Under the pieces are notes generated by a model. That model worked only from the letters and a program-made list of their open reading frames with translations. It made no database searches and was not told the DNA's origin. Made by a program: the position numbers and the translations under genes. A stretch of 47,892 bases of DNA from Rhodomicrobium sp. R_RK_3 (GTDB lineage: Bacteria > Pseudomonadota > Alphaproteobacteria > Rhizobiales > Rhodomicrobiaceae). The stretch spans positions 1 through 47,892 of the forward strand of contig NZ_MWLK01000025.1 in assembly GCF_002198715.1 (NCBI RefSeq), given 5' to 3'. Positions 1-9,182 of this stretch are shown in pieces; position 1 is the first letter of the stretch, and every line of letters starts with the position of its first letter.

Positions 1-1
1 T

Positions 2-43
2 CGTATGCCGATTTTCTCCGAAATGATGCGTATGCCGATTTTC
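2..43. repeat. Two direct 15-bp repeats at the left edge, possible IS end
   Basis: The 15-mer CGTATGCCGATTTTC occurs at 2-16 and again, identically, at 29-43, a 27-bp period. Closely spaced repeated units like these are found at the ends of IS21-family elements (multiple terminal repeats). The window starts here, so no transposase can be seen and the assignment is inference. From 44 to 332 I recognise no gene. Short open frames exist on both strands but resemble nothing known to me. Confidence 0.35.
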
Positions 44-332
44 ATCATGCGGCTCCGGTCAGCCTCTGAGTAGGTTCCGAGTCTATGAGCAACTTCCCAC
101 CATCGCCTAAGATGATTCGGTGGGATTGCGGGGAGATATGAGTCGTAATCAGGGCGAGCCGCTTATCGCGACCGGAATGGTGATCGCGTTCGAGTGGGGC
201 GGTCGCGCGCTTGTATGGCTCTATCATGAACGGCCGGGTCTGCCCCTCAAGGAATGTGTTGGTCGGCTTTTCTCGCGCCAAGGCGGCGGAAACGCGATCG
301 TTCATTGATATGACGCAAAAGGAGAACACTCC

Positions 333-497
333 ATGTCGCTCGGGACCATCCTGGTTATCGTCCTCATCATCTTCCTGCTCGGCGGCTTCAGCGGCCGTTT
401 CGGCGGCTATGGCTACGGTTTCGGCAATGGCGGCGTCGGCATTCTCGGCGCGCTGCTGGTCGTCGTCGTGGTGCTCTTGCTGATGGGCCGCATCTGA
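333..497 (+). CDS. DUF3309 family small membrane protein
   Basis: A 54-residue protein made almost entirely of two hydrophobic stretches: about residues 5-17, and 36-52 ending in LLLMGRI. A Gly/Phe/Tyr-rich link (GRFGGYGYGFGNGG) joins them. Start MSLGTIL, hydrophobic ends and final GRI are the hallmarks of the DUF3309 family, common as roughly 50-residue proteins in alphaproteobacteria and of unknown function. It probably sits in the inner membrane as a hairpin. The start is supported by AAGGAG at 319-324, well placed before ATG 333. It stands alone, followed by a strong stem-loop at 517-540. Longer frames covering the same bases are out-of-frame shadows. Confidence 0.8.
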   Translation: MSLGTILVIVLIIFLLGGFSGRFGGYGYGFGNGGVGILGALLVVVVVLLLMGRI

Positions 498-516
498 TCC
501 GGCCGGCCGCGCCTTC

Positions 517-540
517 GGATGCCGGCCCAGCCCGGCATCC
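517..540 (+). terminator. Stem-loop after the DUF3309 gene
   Basis: Perfect 9-bp inverted repeat GGATGCCGG / CCGGCATCC around a 6-base loop, 20 bases after the stop codon. No T-run follows, so it may be a Rho-dependent or RNA-stabilising 3' end rather than a classical intrinsic terminator. The rest of 498-828 (331 bases) shows no gene that I can recognise. Confidence 0.45.
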
Positions 541-828
541 GGGGCGCCGGCGGGGATGTGACCGAGTTGCGGCGCTGCTGATCCGAAGCAACCCGCTTCT
601 TGAGAATTATGCCTTGTTCAATTTAGGCTCCACGTCATCTGGCGAAGGCGGGCACTCATTAATCATGCTCTTTGCTGGCGTGCAATGCCTCAAATTCTAA
701 CGCAGGCCAATATCGACTATCGGCTTTTGCGGCAGTCGCAAAAATTATACGAAGTGCTAATCGCGCGCAGAAACCCGGTGAGGCGCGCGGCGTCTTGCGG
801 AGGACACGCAGGCACCACGTGCCAATAC

Positions 829-2745
<1,917 letters not shown>

Positions 2746-2802
2746 GGGTCATCCTCATTGCATGAGGCCAGGATAGCACGACGAAGCCAGGTCAATGCGA
2801 TA

Positions 2803-2846
2803 TTTCGTAAGGCGGCTACGAAGCTTCGTATTTTACGAAATTTCGT
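2803..2846. promoter_or_regulatory. Array of TTCGTA/TACGAA half-sites, probable enhancer (UAS) for the divergent sigma-54 regulator
   Basis: Half-sites alternate in orientation: TTCGTA 2804-2809, TACGAA 2817-2822, TTCGTA 2825-2830, TACGAA 2834-2839 and TTCGT 2842-2846. They form a perfect 14-bp palindrome TACGAAGCTTCGTA (2817-2830) and a perfect 12-bp palindrome ACGAAATTTCGT (2835-2846), with centres 17 bp apart. The array is AT-rich in a GC-rich setting and ends about 50 bp before the -24 box, where upstream activator sites normally lie. That the neighbouring regulator binds here is inference from position. Confidence 0.65.
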
Positions 2847-2893
2847 TACCCCTTTCGGCCTCTATAATTCAATCGTGGCAGCCGGATAGCCGT

Positions 2894-2909
2894 TTGGCAC
2901 GATGCTTGC
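2894..2909 (+). promoter_or_regulatory. Sigma-54 (-24/-12) promoter of the cyanate operon
   Basis: TTGGCAC at 2894-2900 and TTGC at 2906-2909 match the sigma-54 consensus TTGGCAC-N5-TTGC, with the invariant GG (2896-2897) and GC (2908-2909) separated by exactly 10 bases. Transcription would start near 2921, leaving a leader of about 26 bases that contains the AAGGAG ribosome site (2935-2940). An upstream in-frame ATG at 2902 lies inside this promoter and cannot be the translation start. Confidence 0.85.
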
Positions 2910-2946
2910 TCCTTGTCCGGCAACCAATAACGGCAAGGAGAGATCG

Positions 2947-4320
2947 ATGTCCCTGAAGAACGATCCGTTTGACGCCAATACGGGCCTCGGCCGGGGCGGC
3001 TGCGATTGCGGCGCGCATCGGAGCCAGGCCGAGCACGACGCGGCCGAGCGCGCGGCGATGCCCGAGGGCGACGATCTCATCCGCCGGCCCGTCGAAGGCG
3101 CCGTGATGCGCGCCCTCTTCCCGTCCGACATCGACCGGCGCAATTTTCTGCGCGCTGTGGGCGCCTCGACCGCGCTCGCCGCGATCTCGCAATTCTTCCC
3201 GCTCGGCACCGCGAGCGAAGTCTTCGCCCAGACCGCCAAGCCGGAAAAGGCCGACCTGAAGATCGGCTTCATCCCGATCACCTGCGCGACGCCGATCATC
3301 ATGGCCGCGCCGATGGGTTTCTACGCCAAGCAGGGGCTGAATGTCGAAGTCGTCAAGACGGCGGGCTGGGCCGTCATCCGCGACAAGACCATCAACAAGG
3401 AATATGACGCCGCCCACATGCTGTCGCCGATGCCGATCGCCATCACGCTGGGCGCCGGCTCGAACCCGATCCCCTACACCATGCCGGCGGTGGAGAATAT
3501 CAACGGCCAGGCCATCACGCTGGCGATGAAGCACAAGGACAAGCGCGACCCGAAGGACTGGAAGGGTTTTAAATTCGCCGTCCCCTTCGACTATTCGATG
3601 CACAATTATCTCTTGCGCTACTATCTCGCCGAAGCCGGGCTCGACCCGGACCAGGACGTGCAGATCCGCGCCGTGCCGCCGCCCGAAATGGTCGCCAATC
3701 TGCGCGCCGACAATATCGATGGTTTCCTCGCCCCTGACCCTGTCAATCAGCGCGCTGTGTTCGACGGCGTCGGCTTCATTCACTTGCTCTCGAAGGAGAT
3801 CTGGGACGGCCATCCCTGCTGCGCCTTCGCCGCGAGCCGTGACTTCGTGACGTCGATGCCGAACACTTACGGCGCGCTGATCAAGGGCATCATCGAGGCG
3901 ACGGCCTTCGCCACCAAAGCCGAGAACCGCAAGGCCATCGCCGAGGCGATCGCGCCGACCAACTATCTCAACCAGCCGGTGACGGTGGTCGAACAGGTGC
4001 TGACCGGGACCTTCGCGGACGGGCTCGGCAATGTGAAGACGGTGCCGAACCGCATCGATTTCTCGCCCTTCCCCTACGAGTCCTTCGCCGTCTGGATCAT
4101 GACGCAGATGAAGCGCTGGGGCCAGATCAAGGGCGAGGTGGATTACGCCGGTGTGGCCAAGCAGGTGTTTTTGGCGACGGACGCCAAAAAGCTGATGGCC
4201 GAAGCAGGGCTGACGCCGCCGGAATCGAGCAGCAAGAGCTTTTCGGTGATGGGCAAGCCTTTCGATGCCTCGAAGCCGGAGGAATATCTGGCGAGCTTCA
4301 AGATCAAGAAGGCCGCTTAG
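2947..4320 (+). CDS. cynA: Cyanate ABC transporter substrate-binding protein (NrtA/CmpA family), Tat-exported
   Basis: A 457-residue periplasmic binding protein of the nitrate/bicarbonate/cyanate (NrtA/CmpA/CynA) family. The start at 2947 follows AAGGAG at 2935-2940. A twin-arginine signal DRRNFLRAVG (RR at 64-65) and hydrophobic core lead to a likely cleavage near residue 94 (VFA). Before it lies an unusual cytoplasmic extension of about 60 residues with the cluster GGCDCGAH (C19, C21, H24). The mature part opens with LKIGFIPITCATPIIMAAPMG, typical of the family, and contains KGFKFAVPFDYSMHN. Tat export implies folding, perhaps with a cofactor, before export. It is the first gene of the sigma-54 operon with permease, ATPase and cyanase, and this context makes cyanate the likely substrate. 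Nitrate remains possible from family membership alone. Confidence 0.85.
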   Translation: MSLKNDPFDANTGLGRGGCDCGAHRSQAEHDAAERAAMPEGDDLIRRPVEGAVMRALFPSDIDRRNFLRAVGASTALAAISQFFPLGTASEVFAQTAKPEKADLKIGFIPITCATPIIMAAPMGFYAKQGLNVEVVKTAGWAVIRDKTINKEYDAAHMLSPMPIAITLGAGSNPIPYTMPAVENINGQAITLAMKHKDKRDPKDWKGFKFAVPFDYSMHNYLLRYYLAEAGLDPDQDVQIRAVPPPEMVANLRADNIDGFLAPDPVNQRAVFDGVGFIHLLSKEIWDGHPCCAFAASRDFVTSMPNTYGALIKGIIEATAFATKAENRKAIAEAIAPTNYLNQPVTVVEQVLTGTFADGLGNVKTVPNRIDFSPFPYESFAVWIMTQMKRWGQIKGEVDYAGVAKQVFLATDAKKLMAEAGLTPPESSSKSFSVMGKPFDASKPEEYLASFKIKKAA

Positions 4321-4343
4321 GCAGGGCGTCGGATACGACACTG

Positions 4344-4452
4344 CGTAATCCCCGCGAAAGCGGGGGCCCTGTAAGGGGCAAACTGAGCCGTAGTTCTCAG
4401 CCCGGCCAGGTTTGCTGCGGAGTACTGGGTCCCCGCCTTCGCGGGGATTACG
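4344..4452. repeat. Dispersed inverted repeat, family B copy 1, between binding-protein and permease genes
   Basis: Left arm 4344-4369 (CGTAATCCCCGCGAAAGCGG...) and right arm 4427-4452 (...CCTTCGCGGGGATTACG) are near-perfect reverse complements. Related copies lie at 24355-24460 and 33084-33136. The gap 4321-4646 (326 bases) otherwise holds only a GC-rich palindrome at 4494-4516 (CCCTCTCCC...GGGAGAGGG type). No gene is seen in it. Confidence 0.75.
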
Positions 4453-4493
4453 AAAAGAAGAAGCCCCCTCACCCAGCCGCCTTGCGGCGGGAG

Positions 4494-4516
4494 CCCTCTC
4501 CCTCGAGGGGAGAGGG
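4494..4516. repeat. CCCTCTCC/GGAGAGGG palindrome, part of a dispersed intergenic element
   Basis: The segment reads CCCTCTCCC, then TCGA, then GGGGAGAGGG, and is nearly self-complementary. It follows the sequence CCCCCTCACCCAGCCGCC. A related fragment (AGCCCTCTCCCAGCGGGGGCGGG) sits at about 33178-33201 in another intergenic region. It is probably a structured repeat in the cyn messenger between the binding-protein and permease genes. Confidence 0.5.
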
Positions 4517-4646
4517 CGAAGGAGCGGAAGCCTCTCGTTTGTAGCCCTCTCCCGCATCGTGAGCCGTCAAGGCGAACGATCAGCATAGGTCTTCGGGCGG
4601 GTGAGGGGGGAGCCGCAAGCTCGGCCGACGAATTGGAACGTGACCC

Positions 4647-5495
4647 ATGAACGCCGTCATCAAATCGCTGCCCGTCCGGTCCGCCGCGCTGTCGGCCATC
4701 ATCTTCGCGGCGTTCATCGCCGTCTGGTGGCTGGCGACCGCCGGAACCGGCGCCGTCGCGACCATGGACCCGGAATACGCCAAGCTGATGGGCGCGCAGG
4801 TCACCACAGGCACATCGGCCTTCCCGACGCCCGGTGCGGTCGGCGCCAAGCTTTGGGAGCATCTGACCAACCCCTTCTATGACAAAGGCCCGAACGACAA
4901 GGGCATCGGCATCCAGCTCGCCTTCTCGCTCGGGCGGGTGCTGCTCGGCTATGTCATTGCCGTTGCGATTGCCATCCCGGTCGGCTTCGTCATCGGCATG
5001 TCGCCGCTGCTGAGCCGCGCCTTCGACCCGTTCATCCAGGTGCTGAAACCGGTCTCGCCGCTCGCCTGGATGCCGCTCGCGCTCTACACGATCAAGGATT
5101 CAAACCTGTCCTCGATCTTCGTCATCTTCATCTGCTCGGTCTGGCCGATGCTGATCAACACCGCTTTCGGCGTGGCGAGCGTGCGCAAGGAATGGCTGAA
5201 CGTCGCCCGCACGCTGGAAGTGCCGCCGCTGCGGCGCGCCTTCACCATCATCCTGCCCGCCGCCGCGCCGACCATCGTCACTGGCATGCGCATCTCCATC
5301 GGCATCGCCTGGCTCGTCATCGTGGCGGCCGAGATGCTCGTGGGCGGCACCGGCATCGGCTACTTCGTCTGGAACGAGTGGAACAACCTGTCGATCACCA
5401 ATGTGATGATCGCGATCCTCTTGATCGGCCTCGTCGGCATGGCGCTCGACCAGATGCTCGCCCGCTTCGGCCGCGCCGTCAGCTTCCCCGAATAG
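4647..5495 (+). CDS. cynB: Cyanate ABC transporter permease (NrtB/SsuC type)
   Basis: A 282-residue inner-membrane permease with about six transmembrane segments. Residues 1-40 hold the first segment (AALSAIIFAAFIAVWWLAT), then comes a periplasmic section typical of NrtB-like permeases. The C-terminal half carries the binding-protein-dependent transport domain, with an EAA-like cytoplasmic loop around RTLEVPPLRRAFTIILPAAAPTIVTG. It would pair with the ATPase encoded nine bases downstream and receive substrate from the binding protein. ATG 4647 has only a weak upstream GGAACG, so translation may be modest. A long structured gap separates it from the binding-protein gene, a common way to make more binding protein than permease. 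Confidence 0.85.
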   Translation: MNAVIKSLPVRSAALSAIIFAAFIAVWWLATAGTGAVATMDPEYAKLMGAQVTTGTSAFPTPGAVGAKLWEHLTNPFYDKGPNDKGIGIQLAFSLGRVLLGYVIAVAIAIPVGFVIGMSPLLSRAFDPFIQVLKPVSPLAWMPLALYTIKDSNLSSIFVIFICSVWPMLINTAFGVASVRKEWLNVARTLEVPPLRRAFTIILPAAAPTIVTGMRISIGIAWLVIVAAEMLVGGTGIGYFVWNEWNNLSITNVMIAILLIGLVGMALDQMLARFGRAVSFPE

Positions 5496-5503
5496 GAGAT
5501 TTC

Positions 5504-6421
5504 ATGGGCAAATTCATCTCCATCGAGGGCATCGCCAAGCGCTATCCGGCACCGGGTGGCGGTCAGACGGCGGTTTTCGAGGATCTGTGGCTCGGCATCG
5601 GCCAGGGCGAATTCGTCTGCGTCATCGGCCATTCCGGCTGCGGCAAGACCACCGTGCTCAACATCCTCGCCGGTCTCGACGAGCCCTCGGCCGGCACCGT
5701 CATCGTCGACGGCCGCCAGATCTCCGGCCCGAGCCTCGACCGCGCGGTCATCTTCCAGGGCCACGCGCTCTTGCCCTGGCGCTCGGTCATGGGCAACATC
5801 GCCTATGCCGTCACCTCGCGCTGGCGGGCATGGCCGCGGGCAAAGGTCGCCGCGCAGGCGCAGCGCTTCATCGACCTCGTCAACTTGACCGGCTCCGAAC
5901 ACAAGAAGCCGGCGGAGCTGTCCGGCGGCATGAAGCAGCGCGTCGGCATCGCCCGCGCGCTCGCCATCGAGCCGAAAATCCTGCTCATGGACGAGCCTTT
6001 TTCGGCGCTAGACGCCCTGACGCGCGGCACCTTGCAGGACGAGGTGCGCGGCATCTGCACGGCGACCGACCAGACCGTCTTCATGATCACCCATGATGTC
6101 GACGAGGCCATCTATCTCGCCGACCGCATCCTCCTGATGAGCAACGGGCCGGGCGCGCGCATCGCCGAATGCGTCGTCAACGCCCTGCCGCGCGACCGCA
6201 CCCGCGCCGACATGCACCGCCATCCGGCCTATTATCCTTTGCGCAACCACATCATGGATTTCCTGATCAGCCGGTCGAAGAGCTTCGCCGCCGACATGGC
6301 CGCCGATTACGACCCGCGCCATCCGCCCGTCGTCAAGCCGGGCATCCCCGAGCCGCAGCTTGCCCCCGCCCTGGTCGCCGAAGGAGGGCCGGCCCGGCGC
6401 AGCGGCGCACCCAGCTTTTGA
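5504..6421 (+). CDS. cynD: Cyanate ABC transporter ATP-binding protein (NrtD/SsuB type)
   Basis: A 305-residue ABC ATPase. Walker A is GHSGCGKTT (about 43-51), the signature LSGGMKQRVGIARAL, Walker B ILLMDEPFSALD, and the switch His follows in MITHDVDEA. The start is ATG 5504 behind AGGAGATTTC, right after the permease stop; the open frame continues upstream inside the permease gene but has no start signal there. A C-terminal extension of roughly 50 residues, rich in Pro and Ala, follows the ATPase core. It powers uptake through the preceding permease. Nitrate, cyanate and bicarbonate ATPases are alike, so the substrate is set by the neighbouring cyanase gene. Confidence 0.87.
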   Translation: MGKFISIEGIAKRYPAPGGGQTAVFEDLWLGIGQGEFVCVIGHSGCGKTTVLNILAGLDEPSAGTVIVDGRQISGPSLDRAVIFQGHALLPWRSVMGNIAYAVTSRWRAWPRAKVAAQAQRFIDLVNLTGSEHKKPAELSGGMKQRVGIARALAIEPKILLMDEPFSALDALTRGTLQDEVRGICTATDQTVFMITHDVDEAIYLADRILLMSNGPGARIAECVVNALPRDRTRADMHRHPAYYPLRNHIMDFLISRSKSFAADMAADYDPRHPPVVKPGIPEPQLAPALVAEGGPARRSGAPSF

Positions 6422-6470
6422 GGCGCCCCGCGCCCCGCCCGAACCCGCATCAGCCAAAGGGAAGAACCCC

Positions 6471-6920
6471 ATGAAACGCGAAGAACTCACCGAAAAAATC
6501 CTTGATGCCAAGCGCGACAAGGCGATGACCTGGAAGGAGATCGGCACCGCGATCGGCGGCTGCTCGCCGATCCTCATCACCGCCGCGCTGCTCGGCCAGA
6601 TGAAGTTGACGCCGGAGCAGGCCGGCAAGGCCAAGGAGCTGTTCGGCCTCACCGAATCCGAGAGCCGGATGCTGACCGAGATCCCCTATCGCGGCTCGCT
6701 GCCGACCACGCCGCCGACCGATCCGCTGATCTACCGCTTCCACGAGCTGGTCTCCGTCTACGGCACCACCTGGAAGGCGCTGATCGAGGAGGAATTCGGC
6801 GACGGCATCATGTCCGCCATCGATTTCGACATGACCATGGAACGCCTCCCCGACGCCAAGGGCGACCGGGTGAAGCTGGTCATGTCGGGCAAGTTCCTGT
6901 CGTATAAATATTACGACTGA
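6471..6920 (+). CDS. cynS: Cyanate hydratase (cyanase)
   Basis: A 149-residue cyanase that turns cyanate plus bicarbonate into CO2 and carbamate, which decays to ammonia and CO2. The catalytic triad is intact: R89 and E92 in IYRFHEL, and S115 in GIMSAIDF, matching the Arg/Glu/Ser triad of the E. coli enzyme (156 residues). The N-terminal helical half (TWKEIGTAIGG, SPILITAALLGQ) and the C-terminal MSGKFLSYK are also typical. The start at 6471 follows AAAGGGAAG; an upstream ATG at 6360 lies inside the ATPase gene. It is the last gene of the operon and the strongest evidence for its function. It is cytoplasmic, and the family forms decamers of dimers. Confidence 0.97.
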   Translation: MKREELTEKILDAKRDKAMTWKEIGTAIGGCSPILITAALLGQMKLTPEQAGKAKELFGLTESESRMLTEIPYRGSLPTTPPTDPLIYRFHELVSVYGTTWKALIEEEFGDGIMSAIDFDMTMERLPDAKGDRVKLVMSGKFLSYKYYD

Positions 6921-6932
6921 GGGCTACTCCTT

Positions 6933-7032
6933 CGTCCCGGACACTGCGCAGCAGTGAGCCGGGACCCAGTCATCGATCCGCGAACGCTGCGGCGAGAGGA
7001 AAGCCGAGTAGACCCCGGCTCGGCCGGGGCGA
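6933..7032 (+). repeat. Dispersed intergenic repeat, family A copy 1
   Basis: The element runs from CGTCCCGGAC through GAGCCGGGACCCA, GCTGCGGCGAGAGGA and CCCCGGCT to CGGCCGGGGCGA. It contains two inner inverted repeats, TCCCGG...CCGGGA and CCCCGGC...GCCGGGG. Related copies are at 16733-16837, 18538-18645, 27746-27846 (reverse) and 47851-47892 (reverse, cut by the window end). It directly follows cynS and may shape its 3' end. Confidence 0.75.
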
Positions 7033-7105
7033 TGCTGCGCCGCTTGCCGAATCATCACGATTTCTCCCAATTCGTGCCTAAGCTTGCGCGAAGAGGAGAA
7101 CGCCC

Positions 7106-7531
7106 ATGTCCAGCACCATCATCCCCTGCCTGCGCTATCGCGACTGCCCGCGCATGATCGACTGGCTCTGCGACACTTTCGGCTTTGAGCGGCATTTCGT
7201 CGTGCCGGCCGAGGATGGCGGCATCGCCCATGCGCAATTGACGCTCGGCGGCGGCATGATCATGCTCGGCTCGGTGAAGCCGCAGGAGCGGGACGGCGAA
7301 TGGGGGCGGCTCATCAAGCAGCCGGCCGATATTGGCGGCGTCGAAACCCAAACGCCTTGCCTCGTCGTCTCCGATGTCGATGCGGTCTATGCCCGGGCGG
7401 TCGCGGCGGGCGCCGAAATCATCATCGACATCAAGGACCAGGATTACGGCAGCCGCGACTTCACCTGCCGTGACCCCGAGGGCCACATCTGGGTGATCGG
7501 GACCTATGACCCTTGGACCGCCCAAAATTAG
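7106..7531 (+). CDS. VOC (glyoxalase/bleomycin-resistance fold) family protein
   Basis: A 141-residue cytoplasmic protein of the vicinal-oxygen-chelate superfamily. The two beta-alpha-beta-beta-beta halves are visible as IIPCLRYRDCPRMIDWLCDTFGF...HAQLTLGGGMIMLG and TPCLVVSDVDAVYARAVAAGA...YGSRDFTCRDPEGHIWVIGTY. The second half ends with the typical DPEGH-W motif. A clear set of metal ligands is not obvious, so an enzymatic role cannot be assigned. The start has a GAGGAG site. It is monocistronic, with a dispersed repeat before it and about 240 bases without a gene after it. Confidence 0.8.
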   Translation: MSSTIIPCLRYRDCPRMIDWLCDTFGFERHFVVPAEDGGIAHAQLTLGGGMIMLGSVKPQERDGEWGRLIKQPADIGGVETQTPCLVVSDVDAVYARAVAAGAEIIIDIKDQDYGSRDFTCRDPEGHIWVIGTYDPWTAQN

Positions 7532-7773
7532 CCTAGGGCGAGGTTGGGTAAATAAAACCTCGGCAGCGTCTCAAAATAAGAACTCGCGGTGGAAGTTTAT
7601 CGGGCCGCATTGTCTCGGGAACCGCGCCGCGTCATATTGTTCATGTTTCCGATTATTCGCCCGATATTGAGCGAAGTCTCAACATTCGGCAAATGCCACG
7701 CTTCTCGGAAACCTTGCCGCAAGCACTTTGCTGATAAGACTCAGCCCGTGCATAACCAGGTGAGGTTTCGCGC

Positions 7774-8949
7774 ATGCGTGGAAAGATCATATTGCCGCCG
7801 ATGCTGGCGGCGGCTTTGGGCCTTATGTTCAGCGCCTGCCTCGCCTCGGCCGACCCGGGCGTCGATCCCGGCAAGATCGTTTTCGGACAGGCGGCCGCGC
7901 TCGAGGGCCAAGCCGCCGCGCTCGGCACCGGAATGCGCGACGGCCTGCTTGCCGCCTTCGGCGAGGCCAACCGGGCGGGCGGCGTTCATGGCCGCAAGCT
8001 CGAGCTGATCTCCCGCGACGATGGCTACGAGCCGCTGAAATCCATCGACGCCACCAAACAGCTCATCACGGACGACAAGGTCTTCGCCCTCGTCGGAGCC
8101 GTCGGCACGCCGACCTCGGCCGCGACCCAGCCGGTCGCCGACGATGCCCGCGTCCCATTCATCGGCGCGTTCACCGGCGCCGAATTCCTGCGCAACCCCT
8201 TCAAGCCCAATGTCGTCAATATCCGCGCCTCCTACTATCAGGAGACCGAGGAGATGATCGAGCGGCTGACCCGTGACCGCCGCATCACCCGCGTCGCCAT
8301 CCTGTTCCAGGACGACAGTTTTGGCCGCGCCGGCCTTGCCGGGACGCGCCGGGCGCTGGAGAAGCGGCAAATGTCGCTGGTCTCCGAAGGCACGTTCGAG
8401 CGCAATTCGGTCGCCGTGCGCGGCGCCATGCTGACCATCCGCAAGGGCAATCCGGAAGCGGTCATCATGATCGGCCCCTACCGGCCCTGCGCCGAATTCA
8501 TCAAGCTGGCCAGGGACGTGAATTTCAACCCGCTCTTCGTCAACATCTCCTTTGTCGGCTCGAACGCCTTCGCCAAGGAACTCGGCGAGGCGGGCGCCGG
8601 GGTGGTGGTGACCCAGGTCGTGCCCTTTCCCGAAGACAGCTCCCTGCCGCTGGTCGCCCGCTACCGGGCCGCCCTGGAGGGCCTGCTGCCCGGCGCAGAG
8701 CCCGGCTTCGTCTCGCTCGAGGGCTACATGGTCGGCCGGCTGCTGATCGCCGCGCTGGAGAAAATGCCCGGCGAGCCGTCGCGGCAAGGGCTGCTCGACA
8801 CCATCCATAGCGAGAGCTTCGACCTTGGCGGCGTCACGCTGCACTATGGCAAGGACGACAATCAGGGCATGGATCACGTCTATCTGACGGAGATCCAGGG
8901 CGATGGCAGCATCAAGCCCATCGCGACGCTCCGTCTTGCCGGAGGCTGA
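7774..8949 (+). CDS. Orphan ABC transporter substrate-binding protein (branched-chain amino acid / LivK type)
   Basis: A 391-residue type I periplasmic binding protein. The signal peptide is MRGKIILPPMLAAALGLMFSACLASA, cleaved near residue 26. The mature protein begins KIVFGQAAALEGQAAALGTGMRDG, followed by GLLAAFGEANRAGGVHGRKLELISRDDGYEP, the usual opening of this family (Peripla_BP_6). It ends with LHYGKDDNQGMDHVYLTEI. AGGTGAGG precedes the ATG. Permease or ATPase genes of the Liv type are absent on both sides, so it either serves a distant transporter or acts as a sensor ligand carrier. The ligand is unknown; amino acids, amides and aromatic acids are all known in the family. Confidence 0.82.
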   Translation: MRGKIILPPMLAAALGLMFSACLASADPGVDPGKIVFGQAAALEGQAAALGTGMRDGLLAAFGEANRAGGVHGRKLELISRDDGYEPLKSIDATKQLITDDKVFALVGAVGTPTSAATQPVADDARVPFIGAFTGAEFLRNPFKPNVVNIRASYYQETEEMIERLTRDRRITRVAILFQDDSFGRAGLAGTRRALEKRQMSLVSEGTFERNSVAVRGAMLTIRKGNPEAVIMIGPYRPCAEFIKLARDVNFNPLFVNISFVGSNAFAKELGEAGAGVVVTQVVPFPEDSSLPLVARYRAALEGLLPGAEPGFVSLEGYMVGRLLIAALEKMPGEPSRQGLLDTIHSESFDLGGVTLHYGKDDNQGMDHVYLTEIQGDGSIKPIATLRLAGG

Positions 8950-9182
8950 GTTTGCCGGCCGAGGGCGCCGCTCGCCGAATCCCCCGCAAAATCTGGGCCA
9001 ATCCGCCGGCAAGTGACACAAAAACATACAATTGACGAAATCCGAAAATAGGGCATTTGATAGGGGTCGTGGCAGAACTGGCCGGGGCGTCTCCGGTGGC
9101 GTGAGCTTGCTGGGGGCAAGGGGCGCCGCCTTTATCGAATTGCGATTGCCGGGCAGAGTCGTGAGTTGATCAAGGATTAGTC

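Noticed and set aside
45-329. 94-codon minus-strand frame and 62-codon plus-strand frame near the left edge
   Set aside because: Neither has a convincing ribosome site or recognisable similarity. They may be remains of an insertion sequence but cannot be supported.
2902-2946. Upstream ATG start for the cyanate binding protein
   Set aside because: It lies inside the -12 region of the sigma-54 promoter, upstream of the expected transcription start. ATG 2947 has AAGGAG at ideal distance.
4321-4646. CRISPR-like repeats
   Set aside because: The repeats are inverted arms of one element, not regularly spaced direct repeats with spacers, and no cas genes are nearby.
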